48,020 nt of DNA from Jiangella asiatica (GTDB lineage: Bacteria > Actinomycetota > Actinomycetes > Jiangellales > Jiangellaceae). Under the pieces are notes generated by a model that saw only the letters and a program-made list of their open reading frames with translations, did not search any database and had not been told where the DNA came from. This document shows, piece by piece, positions 25,294 to 33,598 of this stretch. Both the position numbers and the translations under genes were made by a program. Numbering within the stretch: the stretch's first letter is position 1; each line of letters starts with the position of its first letter. Location of the stretch: positions 1 through 48,020 of the forward strand of contig NZ_SMKZ01000052.1 of NCBI RefSeq assembly GCF_004349065.1. The letters are read 5' to 3'.

Positions 25294-27153
25294 TCAGAGC
25301 CAGTCGACGTCCGCCGCCGCCCGGCCGCCGGCCAGCCGGGCGTAGCCGGGGCCGCGGTCGAAGAACGGTTCGTCGCCGCCTCGGGAAGCACGCATCGAGT
25401 CGCGCAGGGCCGCCGTCGCCACCTCGTCCACGGCCGGCTCGTCCGGCGTCCCCGTCGCCACCACGCCGTAGTCCGTGCGGGCGCCGTCGAAGGACACCTT
25501 CCGCCAGCGCAGGTCGCGCACCACCTCGTCGACCGGGCGGTCCAGCGGGTCGCCCCAGCCTCCGCCGCCGGTGGTGCGGATGCGGACGACCTCGCCGGCG
25601 CGCACCGGCTCGGCGTCGGCCAGCGCGTCGACCTTTCGCTCGCTCGGTCCACCGGGGTCGATGGTCACCGAGAACGGCCGCCCGGCGCGACCGCCGCGCA
25701 CTCCCCAGCACGACAGGATCGACCGGTCCGCGATGGACATGAAGTGCCCGTCGCGCAGCATCCGCAGGTGCTTCTCGTAGCCGAGACCACCGCGGAACCG
25801 GCCGGGGCCGCCGGAGTCGACGGCCAGGCCCAGCCGCTCGACGACGAACGGGAACCGCGCCTCGCTGAACTCCGTCGGCAGGTTGCGCGAGTCCGGCACG
25901 ACGTGGATGGTGTCCTCGCCGTCGGCGTAGTACCGCCCGCCGGAGCCGCCGCCGAGCACCTCGCGCATCAGGTACGGCCGGCCGTCCAGGCCCTGCCCGT
26001 ACACGCCGGTGTAGCGGATGGTCTCCTGGTCCGCGGGCATGTAGCCGTCGACGGCCTTCGCGACCGCACCCGCGAGCACGCCGAGCAGCCGCAGGATGAC
26101 GAACGTGCGGGCGTTGGTCGGCGCCGGGAAGACCGGGGTGAGCAATGTGCCCGGCGGCGGGAAGCGCAGCTCGATCAGCGGTACGACGCCCTCGTTGACG
26201 TCCAGCTCGGCCATCCGTTCCGGCGAGTCGGCGAGGTTACGCAGGATCGGCGCAAGCCACTTCTTGAGGAACACGCCGTCGGCGTAGTCGCCGCAGTGGT
26301 TGATCGGGCCTCTGGCCTGTGGTCCCGTGCCGGTGAAGTCGATGACCAGCCGGTCCGGATCGGTCTGGCGAACGAGCGTGATGCGCTGGGTGTGCAGCCT
26401 CGGTTCGTCGACGCCGTCGTGCTCGGCGTAGTCCTCCCACGTGTAGGTGCCGGGCGGGATCTTCGCCAGCACCTCGCGCCGGAACGTCTCGGTGGTCTGG
26501 TCCAGGATCGCGTCGAAGCACGCCTCGACATCGGCGCGGCCGTAGCGCTGGAACAGCTCGGCCAGCCGGCGCGCCCCCATGAGGCAGGCCGCGCACTCGG
26601 CGTCCAGGTCGGCGGCGAGCGACTCCGGCATCCGCGAGTTGCGCGTCATGATCGTGAGCGCCGCCTCGTTCGGGACGCCCTGGTCCCACAGCTTGATCGG
26701 CGGGACCATCAGACCCTCCTCGAACACGCTGGTCGCGTGCGAGGGCATGGAGCCGGGGACGGTGCCGCCGATGTCGTCGTGGTGGCCGAACGCCTGGACA
26801 AAAGCAACAACCTCGGGGTCACCGGCTGTGTCTTCGATGAAGACCGGCGCGGTGACGCACAGGTCCGGCAGGTGCCCGATGCCGCCCTCGGAGAGGTAGA
26901 CGTCGTTGTGGAAGAACACGTCGCCGGGCCGCATCGACTCGATCGGGTGGTCGCGCACCACCGGGTGCACCAGCGCCGAGTACGACCGCCCGGTGAGCTT
27001 GCGCAGCCGCCGGTCGTGGATGCCGGCGCGGTAGTCGTGAGCATCGCGGATCATCGGCGAGCGGGCGGTCCGGCCGATCGCCGTCTCGACCTCTTTCTCC
27101 ACCGACGCGAGGTACCCCTGGACGATCTCGACGAGCACCGGGTCGACGCTCAT
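25294..27153 (-). CDS. hyuB: Hydantoinase B / oxoprolinase, catalytic subunit
   Basis: Second subunit of an ATP-dependent amidohydrolase of the N-methylhydantoinase/5-oxoprolinase group. The 619-residue protein has the family marks V-E-I-V-Q-G-Y-L-A-S-V near the start, P-G-D-V-F-F-H-N-D-V-Y, F-G-H-H-D-D-I-G-G-T-V-P-G-S-M, P-I-N-H-C-G-D-Y, and a Gly-rich C-terminal part (D-S-G-G-P-G-R-F-R-G-G-L-G-Y, then T-G-G-G-G-W-G-D-P). The ATG at 27153 overlaps the hyuA stop as ATGA, so both subunits are made together. The substrate may be a cyclic imide or lactam; the family also contains acetone carboxylase-like enzymes. A much longer frame upstream is a shadow in hyuA. Confidence 0.9.
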   Translation of the reverse strand: MSVDPVLVEIVQGYLASVEKEVETAIGRTARSPMIRDAHDYRAGIHDRRLRKLTGRSYSALVHPVVRDHPIESMRPGDVFFHNDVYLSEGGIGHLPDLCVTAPVFIEDTAGDPEVVAFVQAFGHHDDIGGTVPGSMPSHATSVFEEGLMVPPIKLWDQGVPNEAALTIMTRNSRMPESLAADLDAECAACLMGARRLAELFQRYGRADVEACFDAILDQTTETFRREVLAKIPPGTYTWEDYAEHDGVDEPRLHTQRITLVRQTDPDRLVIDFTGTGPQARGPINHCGDYADGVFLKKWLAPILRNLADSPERMAELDVNEGVVPLIELRFPPPGTLLTPVFPAPTNARTFVILRLLGVLAGAVAKAVDGYMPADQETIRYTGVYGQGLDGRPYLMREVLGGGSGGRYYADGEDTIHVVPDSRNLPTEFSEARFPFVVERLGLAVDSGGPGRFRGGLGYEKHLRMLRDGHFMSIADRSILSCWGVRGGRAGRPFSVTIDPGGPSERKVDALADAEPVRAGEVVRIRTTGGGGWGDPLDRPVDEVVRDLRWRKVSFDGARTDYGVVATGTPDEPAVDEVATAALRDSMRASRGGDEPFFDRGPGYARLAGGRAAADVDWL

Positions 27154-29225
27154 GCGGCCACCTCCCGGGTGATCAGCAGGTTGCCGAACGGGTCGACGAC
27201 GGCGCGGAAGCCTGGATGGACCGGGACGGTCGAGCCGAACTCCTCGACGACCGCCGGCCCGTCGACGACGTCGCCGGCGCCCAGCGCCGATCGGTCGTAC
27301 ACCGGCGTGTCGGCCCAGTCGTCGAAGCACACCGGCCGCGAGTCGCACGGCCGAGCACCGTCGCCGGCGCGCACGCGTTCCACCGGCGGGCGTTCGATCG
27401 GGCCGATCCCGGTGACGCGCAGATTCACCCACTCGACCTCCTGCCGGCCGTCCAGGGCGAAGTCGTAGCCGTAGAGCCGGCGGTGCTCGGCGTGGAAGGC
27501 CGCGGCGACGGCGTCGGCCAGTTGCACCGTCACCGGACCGGCCGGCACCTCGACCCGCACCTCGTAGGCCTGCCCGACGTAGCGGAGGTCCGCGGTCCTG
27601 GTGAATTGCCGAACCGACCGCTCGAACCCCTCGCGAGTCAGCGCCGCGTCCGCTTCGGCCGTGAGGTCGTCGAGCGTCTTGGCGACGGCGTCGAGGTCGA
27701 ACCCCGCGTGCCGGGCCACCGCGGTGCGGACGTAGTCGTTGCGGACGTCGACGGTGAGCAGCCCGTACGCGGACAGGTTGCCCGGGTTGGGCGGCACGAG
27801 CACCCCGGACAGTCCCAGCACGTCCACCAGCCGGCAGGCCAGCAGCGGACCCGAGCCGCCGAACGAGACGAGGTGGAAGTCGCGCACGTCCAGGCCCCGG
27901 CTGACGGTGATGCGGCGCAACGCGTTGGCCTGGTTCCAGGCGGAGATCTCCAGGATGCCGGCCGCACAGCGCCGCATCGACAGGCCGAGCTCCCCGGCCA
28001 GCCGCGCGATGCCGGCGCGGGCGGCGTTGGCGTCCAGCGGGATCTCGCCGCCCAGCAGATGCGGCGGGATGCGCCCGAGCAGCAGGTGCGCGTCGGTGAC
28101 GGTCGGCTCGGTGCCGCCGGTGCCGTAGCACAGCGGGCCCGGGTCGGCGCCGGCCGAGCGCGGCCCGACCTTGAGGGTGCCTTCCGGGCTGAGCCAGGCG
28201 ATCGACCCGCCGCCGGCACCGACCGTGACGACGTCGATCATCGGGATCTTGCTCGGGTAGGCGCCGACGCTGCCCTCCGTCGTCAGCGCCGGGTGGCCGT
28301 CGACGACGACGGTGACGTCGGTCGAGGTGCCGCCGCCGTCAAGGGTGAGGACGCTGTCGAACCCGGCCGCTCCCGCCACGACGGCGGCACCGAGCGCACC
28401 GGCCGCGGGCCCGGACAGCACCGTCGAGATCGGCTGGTGCACCACCTCGTCGGCCGACAGCACCCCGCCGTTGGACTTCATGACGTAGAACGGCGGCGGC
28501 TCTCCCCCGGCGAGCGCGGCCAGCCGGGCGGCGATGGTGCGTACATAGCGACCGATGCTGGGCTTCACCGCGGCGTCGACGAGCGTCGTGACGCTGCGCT
28601 CGTACTCGCGGTACTCCCGCAGCACCTCCGCCGAGATCGAGACCACGGCGTCCGGGTGCTCGCGCCTGAGCACGTCACGCATCCGCAGCTCGTGCTCGGG
28701 GTTGGCGTAGGAGTGCAGGAAGCAGACGCCGATGGTGGTGATGCCGCGGTCGCGGAAGAAGCGGGCCGCGGCGACCGCGTCGTCATCGTCGAACGGCCGG
28801 ATCTCACCGCCGTCGAACGCGAGCCGGCCGCGGACGGTGCGGACCCGGTCGGCCGGGACGATGCGCGGCGGCTTCACCCAGAAGTAGCTGTTCCCGTAGC
28901 CGTCGGGCACCGACTGCCTGGCGATCTCCAGGACGTGCTCGTAGCCCTCGGTGGTGATGAAGCCGAGGTCGTCGACCTTGCCCTCCAGCAGCCGGTTCGT
29001 CGCCACCGTGGTGCCGTGGCAGACGGCGGCGACGGCGTCCGGCTCGGCGCCGATCGCGCCGAGCACCTTGTGCACGCCGGTCATGAACCCCTCGGCCGGG
29101 TCGGGGGGCGTGGACGGCGTCTTCGTCGTGACGACCCGGCCGGTCCGCTGGTCGACCGCGACGACGTCGGTGAACGTCCCGCCGGTGTCGATGCCGATTC
29201 GGATGCCTGGCGACGTGGCGGGCAT
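27150..29225 (-). CDS. hyuA: Hydantoinase A / oxoprolinase, ATP-binding subunit
   Basis: The 691-residue subunit carries the Hydant_A_N domain and ASKHA-type nucleotide site: R-I-G-I-D-T-G-G-T-F-T-D-V-V at residues 8-21, H-G-T-T-V-A-T-N near 70, Y-V-M-K-S-N-G-G near 240, S-G-P-A-A-G-A-L-G-A near 270 and L-D-G-G-G-T-S-T-D-V near 290. It activates the amide bond with ATP while HyuB completes hydrolysis. GAGGAG lies just before the ATG. About 115 bases separate it from the HxlR gene upstream, enough for its own promoter. Substrate candidates include hydantoins and other ureide-derived rings. Confidence 0.9.
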   Translation of the reverse strand: MPATSPGIRIGIDTGGTFTDVVAVDQRTGRVVTTKTPSTPPDPAEGFMTGVHKVLGAIGAEPDAVAAVCHGTTVATNRLLEGKVDDLGFITTEGYEHVLEIARQSVPDGYGNSYFWVKPPRIVPADRVRTVRGRLAFDGGEIRPFDDDDAVAAARFFRDRGITTIGVCFLHSYANPEHELRMRDVLRREHPDAVVSISAEVLREYREYERSVTTLVDAAVKPSIGRYVRTIAARLAALAGGEPPPFYVMKSNGGVLSADEVVHQPISTVLSGPAAGALGAAVVAGAAGFDSVLTLDGGGTSTDVTVVVDGHPALTTEGSVGAYPSKIPMIDVVTVGAGGGSIAWLSPEGTLKVGPRSAGADPGPLCYGTGGTEPTVTDAHLLLGRIPPHLLGGEIPLDANAARAGIARLAGELGLSMRRCAAGILEISAWNQANALRRITVSRGLDVRDFHLVSFGGSGPLLACRLVDVLGLSGVLVPPNPGNLSAYGLLTVDVRNDYVRTAVARHAGFDLDAVAKTLDDLTAEADAALTREGFERSVRQFTRTADLRYVGQAYEVRVEVPAGPVTVQLADAVAAAFHAEHRRLYGYDFALDGRQEVEWVNLRVTGIGPIERPPVERVRAGDGARPCDSRPVCFDDWADTPVYDRSALGAGDVVDGPAVVEEFGSTVPVHPGFRAVVDPFGNLLITREVAA

Positions 29226-29341
29226 GCGGCTCCTCGCGCTGGGGGCTGTGCCGCCGATTCAACCCGCCGGCGACGGCGTCCGGCGTCGGCAACTGCTGCC
29301 AACGGTTCCGCGCCGGGCTTGTGCGGCGCGCCGCGCCGCGG

Positions 29342-29683
29342 TCAGGCGGGCCGGGTCTCCTCGATGCGCGTCATGTTCTCGTGGCCCCAGTCGCCCAGCG
29401 GCCGCAGCGCGACCTCCAGCGACCGGCCGAAGTCGGTGAGCGAGTACTCCACCTTCGGTGGCACCTGCTGGAAGACCTCCCGATGCACGACGCCGTCGGC
29501 CTCCAGCTCGCGCAGCTGCTGGATGAGCATCTTCTCGGTGACGGCCGGGATGCGCCGTTTCAGCTCGCCGAAGCGCAGCGGCCCCTGGTCCTCCAGCGTC
29601 CAGACGAGCACCGCCTTCCACTTGCCGCCGACCACGTCGATGGCGGCGTCGAGACCGCAGGTGTATGGCCGGTTGCGGGCCAT
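29342..29683 (-). CDS. HxlR-family transcriptional regulator
   Basis: Small winged helix protein of 113 residues. The core reads C-G-L-D-A-A-I-D-V-V-G-G-K-W-K-A-V-L-V-W-T-L (residues 9-30), with L-R-F-G-E-L-K-R-R-I-P and the recognition helix region T-E-K-M-L-I-Q-Q-L-R-E-L, then V-E-Y-S-L-T-D-F-G-R-S-L. Cys9 stands where redox- or electrophile-sensing members (YodB, HypR) carry their sensor Cys. It is divergent from a flavin oxidoreductase and the gap contains a clear operator, so it probably controls both. GGAAGGGG precedes the ATG. Confidence 0.9.
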   Translation of the reverse strand: MARNRPYTCGLDAAIDVVGGKWKAVLVWTLEDQGPLRFGELKRRIPAVTEKMLIQQLRELEADGVVHREVFQQVPPKVEYSLTDFGRSLEVALRPLGDWGHENMTRIEETRPA

Positions 29684-29701
29684 GTCCGAGCCCCTTCCCT
29701 T

Positions 29702-29737
29702 ACCAATTGGTGAGTACCTGACTTTATTGTCAGTACT
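29702..29737. promoter_or_regulatory. Operator between HxlR gene and oxidoreductase
   Basis: A perfect 10-bp palindrome ACCAATTGGT (29702-29711) is followed by a near-perfect inverted repeat AGTACCTGAC (29713-29722) - tttatt - GTCAGTACT (29729-29737), broken by one extra C. AGTAC half sites around an AT-rich centre fit HxlR/YodB-type operators. A further AAGTACC half site lies at about 29749-29755. Confidence 0.65.
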
Positions 29738-29801
29738 TGATCATGCGCAAGTACCAACCGAGGATCGAGGAGACACCCCCCTGGACGACGAGAGGTGACG
29801 C

Positions 29802-30683
29802 ATGAACGCGCACGACCGCCGGTTCGGCGTGCTGGTCCTGCCCGATGCCGACGCGCCGGCGCTGCTGGAGCGCTTCCGCCGGGTCGAGGAGTTCGGCTTC
29901 GACCAGCTCTTCCTGCCCGACCACATCGCCAACATCTTCGCCACCGAACCGCCCTGGCTGGACGGCTGGACCATGACGACGGCCGCGGTCATGGCCACGT
30001 CGCGAATCACCGTCGGCACTCTGGTCAGCAACCCGATCCTGCGGCCGCCGGCAGTGCTGGCCAAGGAGGCGCTCACCATCGACCGGCTCTCCGGCGGCCG
30101 GCTGGAGCTCGGCATCGGCGCCGGCATCGTGGAGTCCGACCATCACGGCACCGGCACGGCGCCGTGGTCGGTGAAGGAGCGGGTGGCCCGCTTCGGCGAG
30201 TACGTCCAGGTCCTCGACGAGGTGCTGCGCGCCGACGGCACGCCGTACTCGTTCGACGGCGAGTGGTATGCCGTCCGCGACCTGCCGACCGGTCCGGCGA
30301 CCCTCCAGCGCCCGCGCCCGCCCATCGTCGTCGGGGGCCAGGCGCCCACCATCCTGCGGGTGACGGCGCGACGGGCCGACGTGTGGAACACCAACGGCCG
30401 CCCCGATGCCAGCGTCGAGGAGAACGTGGCGCTGGCCGCCGAGCACAACCGCCGCCTGGACGTGCTGACCGAACAAGGCGGACGCGATCCGGGCACGCTG
30501 CGCCGGTCGGTGTTGCTGTGGGCGAACACCGACGCCGTCACGGGCTCGACCCCGCTGGAGGAGCTGGTCGAGCGCTACACGGCTGTCGGGATCGACGAGT
30601 TCGTGATCTGCTGGCCGGACCGGGACGAGGACTACGGTCGGTTCGAACATCTCGCCACGACGATCATCCCCAAACTTCGCTGA
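29802..30683 (+). CDS. LLM-class flavin-dependent oxidoreductase
   Basis: Luciferase-like (beta/alpha)8 enzyme that uses FMN or F420. The 293-residue protein has F-D-Q-L-F-L-P-D-H-I (about 35-44), A-V-M-A-T-S-R-I-T-V-G-T-L-V-S-N-P (about 63-79), L-S-G-G-R-L-E-L-G-I-G-A-G (about 96-108) and I-V-V-G-G-Q-A-P-T-I-L near 175. The substrate is unknown. It is shorter than the pyrimidine oxygenase RutA and lacks clear likeness to it, so a role in uracil opening is not claimed. Being divergent from an HxlR regulator suggests induction by a reactive compound. Start has AGAGGTGACGC upstream. Confidence 0.87.
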   Translation: MNAHDRRFGVLVLPDADAPALLERFRRVEEFGFDQLFLPDHIANIFATEPPWLDGWTMTTAAVMATSRITVGTLVSNPILRPPAVLAKEALTIDRLSGGRLELGIGAGIVESDHHGTGTAPWSVKERVARFGEYVQVLDEVLRADGTPYSFDGEWYAVRDLPTGPATLQRPRPPIVVGGQAPTILRVTARRADVWNTNGRPDASVEENVALAAEHNRRLDVLTEQGGRDPGTLRRSVLLWANTDAVTGSTPLEELVERYTAVGIDEFVICWPDRDEDYGRFEHLATTIIPKLR

Positions 30684-30693
30684 CGTCTCGCGG

Positions 30694-30724
30694 TTGACTC
30701 GTCCCCTGGGGAAGACTGGAGGCT
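30694..30724 (+). promoter_or_regulatory. MerR-type promoter with 19-bp spacer
   Basis: TTGACT (30694-30699) is separated by 19 bases from GAGGCT (30719-30724). The spacer contains the palindrome TCCCC-T-GGGGA (30702-30712). A long spacer with a central palindrome is the classic layout for activation by a MerR protein through DNA twisting, here likely autoregulation. Confidence 0.55.
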
Positions 30725-30745
30725 CCCTTCCGAGAGGAGGTGGCG

Positions 30746-31555
30746 ATGAACGAGCTGATGCCGATCGGCCGGTTCTCGCGGATGTGCTGGCTGAGCATCA
30801 AGGCACTGCGCATCTACGACGAAACCGGCCTGCTGCACCCGGCCTACGTCGACCCGGCGTCGGGCTATCGGTACTACCGCCCGTCGCAAGCGGCCACGGC
30901 TCGCGTCATCGCCACCCTGCGCTCGCTCGACATGCCGCTGGCGTCGATCCAGGAGGTGGTGACGCAGTCCGATCCGGACCGCGTCCGCGACCTCCTCGAC
31001 TCCTACCGGCTGGTGCTCGAGCAGCGCATCGACCGTCATCGGCACATGCTCCAGCGTGTCGAGACCTTCATCCGGAAGGGAGCCGTCATGGCCTACGAGA
31101 TCACCACCCGCGACATCGCACCCGCCGACGTCCTCGGCACCACCTATCCGGCGACGCTGGACTCGCTGTCGGAGACCAGCCAGGTCGCCTACCACCGGCT
31201 GTACGAGGCGATCACGGCGGCCGGTGCGACCCCGGCCGGCCCGCCGCGCATGGTCTACCTGGACCTGGCCGACGACACCTGGACGATCGAGGCGTGTGTA
31301 CCGGTGGCCGGGCTGTCCGCGGCACCCGGCGGGTTCAGCCTGCACCGCATCGACGGCGGCCGGGCCGCGGTCACCCGCCACATCGGCCCGTACGAGGAGC
31401 TGGGCATCGCCTACCGCGAGGTCGAGTCGTGGCTCGACGCGCACGGGTTGACGTCGGCCGGCGCGCCGTACGACGTCTACCTCAACGACCCTGCCCAGGT
31501 GAACGACCCGTCCAAGCTCGAGACCGAGATCATCTGGCCGGTCCGGTCTGCGTAG
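30746..31555 (+). CDS. MerR-family regulator with GyrI-like effector domain
   Basis: The 269-residue protein has an N-terminal MerR helix-turn-helix (I-G-R-F-S-R-M-C-W-L-S-I-K-A-L-R-I-Y-D-E, then G-Y-R-Y-Y-R), a coiled-coil linker (about 75-110) and a C-terminal GyrI/SOUL-like ligand domain (about 115-268). Such BmrR/TipA-like proteins sense hydrophobic drugs. The ATG at 30746 is chosen over a GTG two codons upstream because AGGAGG lies five bases before it. The expected target is its own promoter; no efflux gene is adjacent. Confidence 0.88.
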   Translation: MNELMPIGRFSRMCWLSIKALRIYDETGLLHPAYVDPASGYRYYRPSQAATARVIATLRSLDMPLASIQEVVTQSDPDRVRDLLDSYRLVLEQRIDRHRHMLQRVETFIRKGAVMAYEITTRDIAPADVLGTTYPATLDSLSETSQVAYHRLYEAITAAGATPAGPPRMVYLDLADDTWTIEACVPVAGLSAAPGGFSLHRIDGGRAAVTRHIGPYEELGIAYREVESWLDAHGLTSAGAPYDVYLNDPAQVNDPSKLETEIIWPVRSA

Positions 31556-31574
31556 TCGCCACCTGGACGCGCCC

Positions 31575-31961
31575 TCACCGAGGAAGCTCGAAGGGCGCGG
31601 CCAGACCGTCGAACATCGGGAAGTGCCGCACGTTCAAGGTGGCGAGCGGCACACCCCGGACACCCGCGGTCGCGGCGACGAGGTAGTCGCCGAGGCCGAT
31701 TCCGCTGTGGCTGCGGCGGTACCGGCGCATCAGCTCGCCGGCCACCCTGGCGATCACTTCGGTGACCGGCTCGACCCGCAGTGCCGACAGCAAGCCCCAC
31801 ACCTCGCGACGCTCGGCCGACAGCATGCCACCGGTGAGCTCGGTCACCGTAACCGCGCTGACGAGGAGCGGACCGTTCGTCCGCATGTGGCGCAGCCAGT
31901 CGCGCGCCGGCACGACTCCTCGAAGGTGGGCGATGAGAACGTCGGTGTCGACGAGGATCAC
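31575..31961 (-). CDS. vapC: VapC-type PIN-domain toxin, module 1
   Basis: Predicted RNase toxin of 128 residues. The PIN active-site acids are visible: D5/D7 in V-D-T-D-V-L-I, E41 in T-E-L-T-G-G, D92 in L-G-D-Y-L-V-A-A, and N110 in T-L-N-V-R-H-F. The GTG at 31961 forms a GTGA overlap with the antitoxin stop and gives the usual family start; a GTG five codons upstream is also possible. It is translated together with the RHH antitoxin. Confidence 0.87.
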   Translation of the reverse strand: MILVDTDVLIAHLRGVVPARDWLRHMRTNGPLLVSAVTVTELTGGMLSAERREVWGLLSALRVEPVTEVIARVAGELMRRYRRSHSGIGLGDYLVAATAGVRGVPLATLNVRHFPMFDGLAAPFELPR

Positions 31962-32215
31962 CCGGTGCGCTCCCACAGCCCAGCCAGGTGGTCCTCACGC
32001 TGGCCGGGCTCTCGCGGGGCGACTTCCGCGTCGCGGTACGCCCCGAAGGCCGAGTCGATAGCTGCCAGGTCGGCGACCAGATCGTCGTCCTCCCCGGCCA
32101 GCGCCCGGTCGAGCAGCCGCCGGACGATCTCGGCCCGCGACGTACCTTCCTGGGCCGCCAGTCGGTCGAGCGCTGACGTCTGCTGCTCGGTCAGGTAGAG
32201 GTTGGTGCGGTGCAT
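31958..32215 (-). CDS. vapB: VapB-type ribbon-helix-helix antitoxin, module 1
   Basis: The 85-residue protein starts M-H-R-T-N-L-Y-L-T-E-Q-Q-T-S-A-L-D-R-L-A-A, a CopG/MetJ-type ribbon-helix-helix DNA-binding fold; the acidic second half (G-E-D-D-D-L-V-A-D-L) would wrap the toxin. The ATG at 32215 has no ribosome site but lies seven bases after TATATT, so the message is probably leaderless. An upstream in-frame start would run through the promoter. Confidence 0.85.
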   Translation of the reverse strand: MHRTNLYLTEQQTSALDRLAAQEGTSRAEIVRRLLDRALAGEDDDLVADLAAIDSAFGAYRDAEVAPREPGQREDHLAGLWERTG

Positions 32216-32234
32216 ACACCACAATATACACCAC
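32214..32234 (-). promoter_or_regulatory. VapBC promoter with tandem 9-bp repeats
   Basis: The plus-strand sequence ATACACCAC occurs at 32214-32222 and again at 32226-32234, a 12-bp spacing that places both on nearly one face of the helix. The -10 hexamer TATATT (minus strand, 32228 to 32223) lies between and overlaps them. This is a likely RHH antitoxin operator for autorepression. Confidence 0.6.
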
Positions 32235-32277
32235 ACCGACCGCCAGCCAGTCCCATGATCATCTGGCTCTCAGCTCG

Positions 32278-33180
32278 TCAGGCGTGGGGGAAGGTGGTCC
32301 GGGCGGGTGCCGCGAGGTCGTCGGCGTACCGGCTGATCAGCTCGAGGTTGCGGTCGGCGAGGTGGTCGAAACGCTGCTCGACGCTCGACCCGGGGGTGAG
32401 TGAGCGCAGTGCCGCGTCGGGGTCCAGGCGCGCGGAGACCCAACACTCGTGGCTGGCCGCCCGTGCGACCACCTCGGCCACCGGGGTGACGATCATCGAG
32501 TTACCGAAGTACAGCACGCCGGCCGGGTCGGTGCCGGTGCAGTTGGCGCCGACGACGTACACGTGGTTGTCGTACGCGCGGGCCCGGTTGGTCAGCTCCC
32601 ACAGGTCCGCCGAGCGCAGCAGCGCCGACGGTCGCACGATGACCTCCGCGCCGCGCACGGCCGTGATGCGCGAGAGCTCCGGGAAGTCGCCGTCGAAGCA
32701 GATGATCATGCCGACGCGGCCGAGCTCGGTGTCGACGACGCACGGGTCGGTGCCCGGGGTCACCCAGCCGCCTTTCGAGGCCAGCTCGGTACAGAACGGG
32801 TGGGTCTTGCGATAGACCCCGCGGACCTCGCCGTCCGGGCCGGCCAGCACGGCGCAGTTGTAAACGATCCCCCGCTCGGCGCCGCGTTCGTACGTGCCCC
32901 AGACCAGGTGCACGCCGAGTCGGCGGGCGACCTCCCGGAACGGCTCGTTCAGCGGGCCAGGCACGTCGTCGACCAGGTCCCACAGGCGCGCGGGGTCGAG
33001 GCCGCCGGGTGTGAATCCGGTCGTGACGGACTCCGGCAGCACCACCAGCTCCGCGCCGGTGTCGGCGACGCAGCGTTCGACGTAGTCGATGGCGTGCTCG
33101 ATGTTCGCCTTGACGCTCTGCGCGGTCAGGGGCTCGGCCAGCGGCCGCACCTGGACCGCCGCCGCGGTGAAGCTCCGCAT
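32278..33180 (-). CDS. Nitrilase-superfamily carbon-nitrogen hydrolase (amidase)
   Basis: Hydrolyses an amide or N-carbamoyl bond through a Glu-Lys-Cys triad: E50 in V-V-L-P-E-S-V, K125 in V-Y-R-K-T-H-P-F and C161 in M-I-I-C-F-D-G-D-F-P-E, in a 300-residue protein of normal length. The substrate is unknown; aliphatic amides, N-carbamoyl amino acids or a small dicarboxylic half-amide such as malonamate are candidates. The last would fit the ureide genes around it but is inference. It lies between toxin-antitoxin modules in the same orientation. GGGAGG precedes the ATG at 33180. Confidence 0.88.
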   Translation of the reverse strand: MRSFTAAAVQVRPLAEPLTAQSVKANIEHAIDYVERCVADTGAELVVLPESVTTGFTPGGLDPARLWDLVDDVPGPLNEPFREVARRLGVHLVWGTYERGAERGIVYNCAVLAGPDGEVRGVYRKTHPFCTELASKGGWVTPGTDPCVVDTELGRVGMIICFDGDFPELSRITAVRGAEVIVRPSALLRSADLWELTNRARAYDNHVYVVGANCTGTDPAGVLYFGNSMIVTPVAEVVARAASHECWVSARLDPDAALRSLTPGSSVEQRFDHLADRNLELISRYADDLAAPARTTFPHA

Positions 33181-33211
33181 GATCAGTCCTCCCGTGTCGA
33201 CGCAACGCGCC

Positions 33212-33598
33212 TTACCACAAGGTAGCCACACCGAACTGCTCGAAAGCGTCGTCCAGCGTCACCAGCCGCAGAATCTCGAGCTCACTCTGGGCGGCCAGCA
33301 TACGGTCGAACGGGTCGCGATGAGCGACCTCGTACCCGCCAGCGCGCAGACTGTGCAGATGCGTGACCGGCAGGTTGGCGAAACCGTCGGCCGCGACCAG
33401 CTCCACGTACCGCGCGGCCGCTTGCGGCACGTCGTCGAGCTTGCCCAGCCGCTGCTTCGTGGCAATCTCCCAGGCCGATGCCGCGCTGACGAAGACCTCG
33501 TTCACTTCGTCACCGATGGCCGCACGAGCCTTCGGCGACAATCGGTCGTCGTCGGTGAACCACCACAACAAGGTATGTGTGTCGAGAAGAAGCTGCAT
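33212..33598 (-). CDS. PIN-domain toxin, module 2
   Basis: The 128-residue protein is a PIN toxin of the Phd-linked subgroup: D6 in L-L-L-D-T-H-T-L-L-W-W, E44 in S-A-W-E-I-A-T-K, and the D95/D98 pair in H-R-D-P-F-D-R-M-L-A-A-Q. Its ATG shares one base with the antitoxin stop (TGATG). It resembles the module 3 toxin in length and motifs, suggesting a diverged local duplication. Confidence 0.87.
   Translation of the reverse strand: MQLLLDTHTLLWWFTDDDRLSPKARAAIGDEVNEVFVSAASAWEIATKQRLGKLDDVPQAAARYVELVAADGFANLPVTHLHSLRAGGYEVAHRDPFDRMLAAQSELEILRLVTLDDAFEQFGVATLW

Noticed and set aside
29802-30683. RutA-type pyrimidine oxygenase
   Set aside because: Same LLM superfamily, but shorter and without visible RutA-specific motifs; its HxlR partner points to a different signal.
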